Shown here: positions 40,565-48,697 of the stretch, piece after piece
Position numbering within the stretch: position 1 is the first letter of the stretch
Layout of the letters: each line of letters begins with the position of its first letter
NCBI GenBank assembly: GCA_946803715.1
Contig: CAMPET010000235.1
Coordinates: forward strand, 60,930 to 109,626
DNA length: 48,697 nucleotides
From: Beroe ovata
Lineage: Eukaryota; Ctenophora; Nuda; Beroida; Beroidae
Reading direction: 5' to 3'
Made by a program: the position numbers and the translations under genes
The notes under the pieces: model-generated
Database searches by the model: none
Told to the model about the DNA's origin: nothing
The model's input: only the letters and a program-made list of their open reading frames with translations

Positions 40565-43500
40565 CTAAAAATCATCTTCGATCGTGGAACAGTCAACATT
40601 GTCAATGACTCCGTTAAGGTAATGCCCAATGGGTCTTGTAGTCACACCGTCATCAAGGATATAACGCTTATCATCAACGGGGCTCAGTCCTACACGTTGC
40701 TGATTTATGGTATAGATTTGATGACCATACGCTCTGAAAGTGTTTTGGTTGATGGTCATCTTGGCTATATCTGATCGACCCTGAGGTACTGAGAAGAGAG
40801 TATCTTTGTAGTCAGAATGGGTGAGCGTCTTCTTGAGAACTTTTCGCTTCACCCCAGCTGACACTGCCTTCTCTGAATGATCCTTGAGGAGGATTGAGTA
40901 GGACTTTGCTCGTAGTCCAACAAACTCTTTGATCACAGTCCCCTTAGTTTCATCCTTGAAGAGACCAGGGATGTCCTTCTTGGAGACATCGTGGAGAGGG
41001 TGTTGGCGGGGGTATTTGGAGAAGTCAAAGAATTCTCTCAACTCCCACAAATCCTTGTAAATATCCTCTGTTTGTGCACTAAACAGGAAGCTGTCCGTGT
41101 CTGAAATGAATTATTGTGAGGAATAAATCATTGGCCGCAAGTGGTATCTGTCGAAATCTCAAGCATGTTTATCACAAACCAGTAAAGCACAAGGATATGT
41201 CCTTGAAATGAGGTTCCAAAACACTGTACCAGAACTGGTACATGTGCTGTTTAGCAAGATCCAGGATGCTACAGCCGAGATAGATGGGTCTATTCAATGT
41301 AACTGTTGGCTTGAACAGCTCCACTCCGACCACATCATCACTGAATATTTCAAAACCCTTGAAATTCGGTTTGCAGCACTGCCATTGCTGCTGTCTCTCT
41401 CGCCCAACCAAAACAACGTTCCTATACCGTCTTACTGACTGAAATGCATATAATGTATTATCTTCAAATACAATTTATCCTAATGAGAAAATACCTAGCT
41501 AGTTTCAATAGCTGTTGATTTAACATTTACCTCCATTGTTTTTCCAAAGAAGGCATTGTTCATCAGCTTGTAGAATGACTCCCGGAATTTGGTTGTTGCT
41601 TCAATCCTCTTCCGAGTGTTGAACTCAATATATGGCTTGAGCCATGCAGTCTGCCTGAATTTCAACACTCGATAGATTTTGGTCACAACTCCACCCATGG
41701 CGATGTATTGCTTCAGAGCCGAGATGTGACAGATGTAGCGTTGCTGAGGGAGCAAGTTAGGTGCCAGTTTCTTCTGTGGTGCAACCTTTGCACCCCCATA
41801 CACCATCTCTCGAGCTTTGATTGTCATCTTCGACATCATACTCTCATCAATGCGGAGGGACGATGGGAATGGAGGGAGATTACAGTTCTGGTCGTGGTGT
41901 GAGACCGGAACTTCCACATCTGCCTCGATGATGTACCCCACATCAGAATCGTCCGAGTACGTCTCTATGATGCCTTTGTCGAAGCGGGTTGCCCACGAGA
42001 ATCCCCCAACTGGCAGTTTCCTGCACATTGCATGCCCGTACTGAAACGTGATTCACGGTTCAGATCTGTACTGTATTTGACCAGCTTGTATTCAATTCAG
42101 AAAGCTTATCAAATCAAATTTAATGCGGAGGACTACTCACCAAATTGTTAGCATCAATATACAAGAGATATACTGAGGGTTTATCGGCATCATATCCATC
42201 AAGGTGTTTGTTGTTGGCTTCTGAAATGGGCATAAACGTTTAAAACTGTCGTTATTTTCATGATATTCCAAGCAGCTTACCTATTTCTAACAGCTTACCT
42301 GCATATCGTGTTGCAATCGTGCTAATGCCTCCTCTGATACCACTCTCGAGAAACATGTAGATGTCCGGGTCCTGCACCAAATCCAGCTTAACTTTGGTGA
42401 ACTTGAGGCCCGCCTCCCAAGTCAGTGCTGGAATAGATGTCACGATTAATGAAATGGAAATGAAATTAGTAGAAATAAGCGAGAGGTAGGTAATTAGTAA
42501 CACTACCTATTTCATACTTACAAGGAGCTGTGAAATAATAAAGTGGATCCAGACTGTAGTTGTTGAAACACTCCTCCCTGTACTGTGAGAACACATCCGC
42601 CAATAGAAGCACATCACTCTCCACGTACAGGTGACACAATTCTTTGAGATTCTGCAGCCCAAATTTTTCCCACACTCTTTTGGCTCTGTTGTAATCCGCC
42701 TCATTGACGGGTTCTTCATTTAAATCATCATAAAACTGATGAATAGTCGGTAATCTCTCCTCATCAAACTTCTCCATGCTCGTGAAGTAGCTGTAAGGAT
42801 ACACAAGCTTTTGGGTCAGGAGTTCCAAGCTTTCGTCATCAAACCCATTGTTTGATATGAACTCCTTTGTATATCTGAACCCACTCAATCCATCAGACCG
42901 GAGATCATTTACAAGCCCTTCTAGTGATGACTGTAGGTGGGCGAGGGTGTCTGCAATTAGAGTGTTATAAATTTGAGAAGTTGATCGTGGTGTCAGAATG
43001 TTAGAATGATTGCATTACAATCAGCAACACATACCAATGAATCGAAACCGTTTCGTCATTATCCCTGAATACTTGTTCATAGTTTTAGGGATGACTCTGA
43101 TGTTTTGTACGTTCCCCTTCTCCCTGCTCAGTTCTCTTTGTGCAAGCTTTGTTATGAGGAGATGTCCGTCATAACTGAGGATGTAGGTAATCATTAAATC
43201 TCATGCAAATGTTATATTGTAATCGCGAGGGCGTGATTTCAATGAAAAGCTTACTCACCCTTTCAAATTGTGGAAGAGCACGGGTACAAACTTTGATGTC
43301 CTCCTTTCACGGTTGCAAACCGGATGACTATATCCAATCACCTTTCCCGTTTGATGATCATGGTCGAGGTGCTTTTTGTCATCCGTAAATGGTTCCTCAC
43401 AGATGTGGCAGTGAGTAACCTCTGCGAGTTTCCGCCTTGTCTCTGTGTCCACAAACTCCATCTTCGCATTCTTGTGGAGTACAGGCGAAAACTGATCGGC

Positions 43501-46017
43501 TATTTGCTCTATCCGATCAAGGAAGACGTCTACAGCATCTTCCCCAACATAGGACTCGACAGGCAAATTACAATCATCCCTGTCTGAGCACACCTTAAGT
43601 GCAAAGCTGCAGGGGACGTGAAGTTTCCTCTTTGTGGTGTTGGAGGAGCATTGTTGACAAGATCCATCACTGCAGTTGCTACACTCCACATCCTTGAGTA
43701 TTGACTCGAAGTCAGCAACTGAAAGAGAGTAAATGTCATGAATGATTTTTCTGATGGAAACATATGGGTAGCTAGATAACAACCTTATTAATTCAGCGAC
43801 ATACCAATAAAAAGTGGGTGTTTGATTGTCTTTCTGAACGACTTGAACTTGAGGATTTTTTCCGAGGGCATTTCAGTTCGTTGAGCAGCAAAATTCCGGC
43901 ATACCTCCTCATGTCTCTCCAGGATTCGCTCTTGACCGAAACTGCAAGAAATGTGTTAGTAGCTGTGTTTTGGTATGATATCGTGATTTCATTCCTGTTG
44001 AATTTCATTGTTACCTGCATAAGCATCTGACGCAGTGAAATTTCTTTTTCTTTGTCTTTTCGGATCTTAATGCAGCTGAGAGATCCTGGATCAACACATA
44101 GTGCTGTGTATGTCTGTTTGCCACCAACAGGAGATGTATTCTTTTGGGTGATTCGCTGTCGGAAATCCGAAGAGGGTAGATGAAGTTCTTCTTCTCTCGA
44201 CTCCTTACAACTTCATCATCCCTTTCGTCATCATGTGCATCACCCTCTTCTTCCAGGCTACTGTCGTAGTAGCCATACACGTTAATGCTCAGACCATTCA
44301 GCTTCTCAATCTTCTTTATCTGTGTAGTCACATGATTAGAACGGTGTAGTCACAGCTAGGGTTGGGATATCACATGTGTGGTCACGTGATGAGGGTTGAT
44401 CAGTGTTATCACAGCTATGGTTGAATGTGGTCACGTGTGCCAGAATATTTAGAATGGAGTAAAAATCAAACAGAATCATACCTCGGATATGGGTGTAGGA
44501 TAGCTGATCCCAGTCATATCTAGTTTCAACTCCTCTGCAAACTTATGGTAAGAGGAGGGTCTAGTGTTGTTCTTCAATGCTGGGTAAGTTTGAGGATCCT
44601 CATCATGTTTCTGCATGTAGAGTGCAGCTAGGATGCTCCAATAGATACACTTGGAATCACCCTGATAGAGATATGGTTATCAATCACAGAAAAAGGTTGC
44701 AGTTGATTAGAGACTTGCTGAAATCAATTAGGTAGGCATGATATCCTTACCTCATTTTTGATGTTAAGGATGCTCTTCTTGTTGGACAATTCTGGCGGTA
44801 GATGCAAGTAGGTGCCACCTCTAGTCGGAGTATACCTTGAAATGAAAGTCAATGATTGTATAAGCAAAGAGAGACACATAGTTTTTTCAAGTATGTATCA
44901 GCATATCACGATATATATGTGAACAATCCACACCTTGTAATGTTGATATTGATGGAGGTCAATCGATCAATGATGAAACCCGACCCATTCCTCAAATATC
45001 GATCAATTTTTGCCAGAATAATAGGAATATGTCCAGTAATTACTGAATCTACATTTGTCGAGGGTAATATCACACTCGATGTGGAGTTGAAATGAGCATT
45101 AATATTGTCTCCACCAATCAATTGTCTCATTTCTGTCTCCAAGGTGATGTAGACTTTGATACCGACACCACAAAATTCTTCAATGATGTTAGCCATCCGC
45201 CCACGGTTATCATGGAGAGCCCCCTCATAGTCTGATCCGTAATCAAGGGGCCTCAAGTCTATGGAAATAACTCTGAAACCACCATTGATGGCAGTTCGCT
45301 GTGAAGTACCGGACAGGTTAGTCCTTGAGTGCTGACTTGCACCCCGGATATCAGCCAATCCCACATCTGCTCTCCGACATGCGACCTCATGTCTGTTACG
45401 TTCGAAGGGGGAGGGGAATGGTGTCTGACACAACCTGCACGGATACTCCCTGTAGATGATGCGAGGTTATTGTTATGTAGGATTGTTATAATTAATGTAA
45501 AAGATTAAATGCGTCAGTTTAATTCAAAAGCATGTTTGACCTAGTACCTTTTACTACAGAGTTTTTTGTGCTCCATCAGATCACCGTTGACAACTGTCTC
45601 GCATATCGAACACATGTTCCCATGTGTCTTCAAGTGTCTCGCGAAGTTGAGAGGATTCATCTCCTTGTGACAAATAGGGCACTTCTTCATCTTCCTCTGT
45701 TTCTTCTGGAGCACCAGTTCTACACGCTGCATGTCCCAACCAACGTGAAAATCCCCGTCCATGTGTTGAGCACAATCCTCCAAAATCAGAGAATCGATCT
45801 CCTCTTCAAGATTATCCAACTTGTCAACATCAGGTCGATACAAGGAAATTGATGACGTATTAAAGTATTTGATACGACTACTGTTAATCTGAGCCGAGAA
45901 CCTGATGAAGCATGTAACAGGGAAGACGAAATCGGGGTCCAAACGTCCAATTATATCCTTTGCAGCACGGATTGCAGGTGCAATCGACAGAGGGAGTTTA
46001 TAGCAAAGTAGAGACAT
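40565..46017 (-). CDS. Protein-primed family B DNA polymerase (Polinton/Maverick type), 14 exons
   Basis: Replicates the element from a protein primer. Exons (minus strand): 46017-45548, 45449-44934, 44835-44751, 44661-44482, 44319-44015, 43941-43805, 43718-43259, 43174-43035, 42950-42522, 42427-42299, 42220-42141, 42040-41531, 41438-41180, 41100-40565. All 13 introns are GT-AG (73-162 nt) and phases agree, giving 1,411 codons without a stop. Domains: N-terminal region with Cys/His fingers (about 113-180); endonuclease VII/HNH-like CHICEEPF...DHDHQTGK (667-704), as in other Polinton polymerases; exonuclease motifs VADFES (D567, E569), HNLKGYD (to 720), YVESD (D877); palm motif A YIDANNLYG (D973), motif B KLMNNAFFGKT (from 1135), motif C DTDS (1234-1237), KxY-type RAKSYS (about 1298-1303). 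Start: first ATG in the frame with homology. Splicing was inferred, not observed. Confidence 0.9.
44320..44481. repeat. Polymerase intron 4 made of minisatellite units
   Basis: The longest polymerase intron (162 nt) contains about two units of the TCACGTGATNAGGGTTG...AATCACAGCTAGGGTTGGGATATCAC repeat that forms the array at 47443-47700. The splice acceptor (GACTACACAG, minus strand) is itself part of a unit. Confidence 0.75.
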
Positions 46018-46297
46018 TGTTTGCAAGTAACGAATGTATCGAAATAGATGCTTTAACAGAGCAAATTTCGTTTAAATATGGCCTGTTGGGAAATTTAATT
46101 AAATGAATAAATCAAAAATAAATTAATATAGTTTCCTGTTTCATGATCTGATATCCTCAAGTAAATTTGATTGGAACTTCCATATGAGCTAATTGGTTAA
46201 GCCAGCACACGTTTTTCCTGGAATTCTAATTCAACTAATCTCTGGATGTCCTCCATGCAGTAATATTTAAACGCATGGTTTTCCAAGTACCTACACC
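46018..46297. promoter_or_regulatory. Divergent promoter region with mirrored TATA-like element
   Basis: 280 bp separate the two divergent ATGs. The same 11-mer, ATATTTAAACG, occurs on the plus strand at 46263-46273 (25 bp before ATG 46298) and on the minus strand at 46079-46069 (about 50 bp before ATG 46017). This looks like a pair of matched core promoters. Confidence 0.5.
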
Positions 46298-47381
46298 ATG
46301 GATTCGTTTGATCTTTCTCTGACCATTGCATCAGCAATTGCTGAATCAACCAAAATCATAACAAATTTGAAAGCTGATTCTTTCCCCTGTGAGCTGTTGT
46401 TCAGATTGGAGCAAGACGGAAGCACGACAAGAACACCAACTGCAACACTACACTCCGCTGATAAGGTCAAAATACAGATCATTACTGGGGAGTTGCAGTG
46501 GTTGTTGACGACAGAGAACACTAATGCTAGGTTAACGCTAGTAATAGAAGTCAAGGATGAGGTAGAACGCGACTGCCCTAGCTGTGAAGATACCATGGAT
46601 CCAGTCGAGTTGATGGAGCACATAGCCGGACATGGTGATATATGTCTTCTGTGTTTTGGGAGTATGGGATCTGACGCTGACTATCACATGATTAGATGTA
46701 TGAATCGGTAAGAAACAATCATAATCAAATACATGAGTTAGAAATATAAACTTGATGGTACTTACTAACCACTATTACATACCTTATACAGGAGGAACTG
46801 TCTCATTTGTTCAGAGCACTTTTTCAACAAATATGAGAGGATGGAGCACGAAATTGGATGTGGAAGGGATTGCAGCGACAGCTACACAGCAATCACGAAA
46901 TTCCACGACAGGGAGGTCCTCTACAAGAACATGCACACATTCGTCCCCATACCTCTCAAATACTTGTTCATGAGAGGACTTGAGACAGACGTCGAGGGGC
47001 TGCTGAATGAGAACTTTGAACGGGTCTCTCGGATAACCGATCAAATTAAGGGGGATGGTGTGACGACATACCATTGCTTATCAATTAAGATGGTCAATAG
47101 GACAAGCAGAGATGAATCAATCAAAATTTTCNGACGGACTGCAGTGTGACAAATGCCCCACAATTGAGAAAGCCAGGAGATTAGAGGGAAAGTGGACACT
47201 TTCGAAGAAAATCAAATCAGGGTGCATACTTCGACTCTACTTCACCCAAGATGGAAGCACCTTCTGTCACGCAATGTACAACGGCGATCCTGATAAATTC
47301 GAGGAGGGCACGAAATACAGACTCAGTGGCTGGCAGAAAGAAAAGTGTCGATTCAATACCATATATTTTCCTGATCTTTGA
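46298..47381 (+). CDS. Paralogue of the polymerase N-terminal zinc-finger region, with unrelated C-terminus
   Basis: Two exons: 46298-46707 and 46792-47381 (GT-AG, 84-nt intron). The first ~165 residues follow the polymerase N-terminus: a similar start (LSLTIASAIAE), then a run of Cys/His fingers (CPSCEDTMDP, HGDICLLCF, CLICSEHF, HEIGC) with matching spacing from residue 93. The intron splits the same residue in the same phase (2) as polymerase intron 1. After the fingers it does not resemble the polymerase; the C-terminal ~160 residues include a CDKC pair and no recognised domain. A single N at 47132 shifts the frame; if that N has zero length the gene is open for 332 codons. Role unknown; a shared DNA or protein partner with the polymerase is a reasonable inference. 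Confidence 0.7.
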
Positions 47382-47442
47382 ATAGAAATTCGTGTCTTAT
47401 TTGTACCGCAACTCAGATAGGGTCTCATGGTCTGTGATTACA

Positions 47443-47720
47443 AGCAGTGGCCAGCCACGTGTGTGGTCACGTGATAAGGGTTGAGCAGTGTAATCACAGC
47501 CAGGGTTGGGAAATCTGTGACCACGGTCACGTGATTAGGGTTGAAGAGTGTAATCACAGCTAGGGTTGGGATATCACTTGTGTGGTCACGTGATTAGGGT
47601 TGCAGAGTGTAATCACAGCTGGGATATCACGTGTGTGGTCACGTGATGAGGGTTTAGCAGTGTAATCACGGCTGGGAAATCACGTGTGTAGTCACGAGAT
47701 TAGACCACCTGTGTGACACA
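47443..47720. repeat. 53-60-bp CACGTG/TTAGGG minisatellite
   Basis: Four to five units, each with GGTCACGTGATNAGGGTTG, AGTGTAATCACAGC and a GGGTTGGGATATCAC segment. Starts about 60 bp after the stop of the 46298-47381 gene. Two further units lie in polymerase intron 4. Confidence 0.85.
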
Positions 47721-47907
47721 TGATTAGACCACCTGTTTAGGGTTGGCTGGCCAATCTCGACTAGGGTTATGAGGGGTAAGAGCCGCGCGGAGCCGCCGCT
47801 CTGCAACCCAACTAGGGTTGTGAGCCGCGCACGCTAATCTAATTAGGGTTATACCCTATCAGAAAAGTGAAGTGGTCAAGTGAGTCAGCACCCCCCTATT
47901 ATATCTA
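47721..47907. other. Junction sequence with TAGGGTT words and GCCGCGCGGAGCC block
   Basis: GC-rich AGAGCCGCGCGGAGCCGCCG at about 47780-47800 and a related GAGCCGCGCACGC at 47822. No gene. The Polinton-like module could end here, but no terminal inverted repeat partner was found near 38.9-39.0 kb. Confidence 0.4.
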
Positions 47908-48697
47908 CTAATCTATGCTCCAGAACACGTTGACACCACTGTTATTGTATATTGTCTGACAATACTTCTTGAAGTATTCTCGAAGGAGTTTAAGACTACA
48001 ATTAACAAGGATGTTCAGTTGTTTGGTAGCACAGCTTCTAGCCCCAGCTATGAAGCGTGCCTTATATGGGTTCTTGTGGAGCTTTGGGTTCCAGAACAGT
48101 CGTGGTAGACACTTGTTCTGGTCGTCGAGATTGATGGAGTATTTGTCTCTCAGGGTCGTGGTGACTTGTTGGACATAAAAGTCAGGGTCATTAGGGAGAG
48201 GAGAGTAGGTCTTATTACCCGTACATACTAGTGTGTTGGTGTCAAAACCGAGTTCTTTCAGAAGAGTTATAATATAGTACTTTTTGCAGATAAAGGCAAA
48301 GTTGTTAGAAGCTTTATCAATAGTACAAATTATATAGGAGTTCTGAAGACGTTTCAGTTCATCCTTGACACACTCTCTCTCAAGGACACTGTCTTCACTT
48401 TGGTTAAATATATGAGGATGGTTTTCCTCATAGAATCTAAGTCTATTACTAACGATTTCTGACACTCTGCTATACCAAGAGTCAAAAGCACCATTCTTCA
48501 AGCAGTGCTTCTTGCCTTTGCTCCTGATAAAATTAGTCAAATCATCGTCAATACTAGCTCTGATGTCAGACACAGACTGATGACAAGGAATTCTAAATTT
48601 ACTACCGAAAGATAAGATATGTCTTAAAGCTGGATCATTGACAATATTCAAATCTCCTGTTACAATATGCCCTAATGGCTTATAATTATAAGGGGAT
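47908..48697 (-). pseudogene. Penelope-like reverse transcriptase fragment, runs off the window
   Basis: Open from the window edge to a stop at about 47906. Recognisable stretches: GHIVTGDLNIVNDPALRHIL, CTIDKASNNFAFICKKYYI (the 'DKAANNVVVV' block of these elements), and PRLFWNPKLHKNPYKARFIA followed by CATKQLNILVNCSLKLL. These precede and begin the RT palm. The frame ends right after the NVFWSID-like segment, before the YxDD catalytic box, so the C-terminal RT and any GIY-YIG endonuclease are missing. Assignment to Penelope-like elements rests on my memory of the motif pattern. Confidence 0.65.

Noticed and set aside
43324-45852. Several 70-106-codon plus-strand ORFs
   Set aside because: They are antisense to well-supported polymerase exons.
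38965-47440. Long terminal inverted repeats of a complete Polinton
   Set aside because: I looked for matching ends near 38.9-39.1 kb and 47.4-47.9 kb and found none; the left side is cut by an N.

Overview
The window looks like accessory, repeat-rich nuclear DNA from an invertebrate metazoan. The evidence is AT-rich sequence, genes split by short GT-AG introns (mostly 73-162 nt), degenerate TTAGGG/CCCTAA tracts, long CA/GT microsatellites, and a mix of animal mobile elements (piggyBac, PIF/Harbinger, Ty3/Gypsy, Penelope-like, Polinton/Maverick-type and MITEs). I cannot name the species; a sponge or cnidarian would fit but is a guess. The assembly is patchy: there are gaps of 100 N and 760 N and 14 isolated single N, several of which sit exactly at breaks in homology or reading frame and behave like contig joins.

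Layout. 1-6.7 kb: mostly non-coding, with a 475-bp MITE, GT-rich and GAGTGTATT minisatellites, CACGTG clusters and a 33-bp perfect-like hairpin. 6.76-10.08 kb: a single 1,105-codon ORF ending in an SGNH-type esterase domain, probably ORF1 of a non-LTR retroelement. 10.2-12.3 kb: a frameshifted piggyBac transposase. 12.4-17.3 kb: dispersed repeats, a decayed Gypsy integrase tail, TTAGGG-like tracts and an unidentified ORF. 18.2-20.4 kb: a tandemly repeated (possibly mis-assembled) piece of an unidentified multi-exon membrane protein gene. 20.7-21.5 kb: a RanBP2-type zinc-finger gene with a duplicated 3' part. 22.7-24.1 kb: Gypsy integrase. 24.1-25.5 kb: the 3' half of a Harbinger element, with its terminal repeat. 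25.9 kb: a nested-stem hairpin. 30.5-33.8 kb: a foldback element with about 720-bp inverted arms packed with ATCGAT-like words. 34.3-36.0 kb: fragments of unknown genes, including one related to a gene in the next module. 36.7-38.6 kb: an intact-looking Harbinger transposase plus accessory DNA-binding protein. 39.0-47.4 kb: a Polinton-like gene module. 47.4-47.7 kb: a CACGTG/TTAGGG minisatellite. 47.9-48.7 kb: a Penelope-like reverse transcriptase fragment.

The most interesting part is 39.0-47.4 kb. A protein-primed family B DNA polymerase is encoded on the minus strand in 14 exons whose lengths and phases add up to one uninterrupted 1,411-residue frame, with every exonuclease and polymerase motif present. 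From a 280-bp divergent promoter region the opposite strand carries a second gene whose first ~160 residues are a paralogue of the polymerase's own N-terminal zinc-finger region, with an intron at the same residue and in the same phase. Two small plus-strand genes converge on the polymerase from the other side; one of them has a second, broken relative at 35.7-36.0 kb. A minisatellite lies both in polymerase intron 4 and just beyond the paralogue's 3' end. No integrase, packaging ATPase, protease or capsid gene was recognised, so this is either a reduced/derived Polinton-like element or the surviving part of one.
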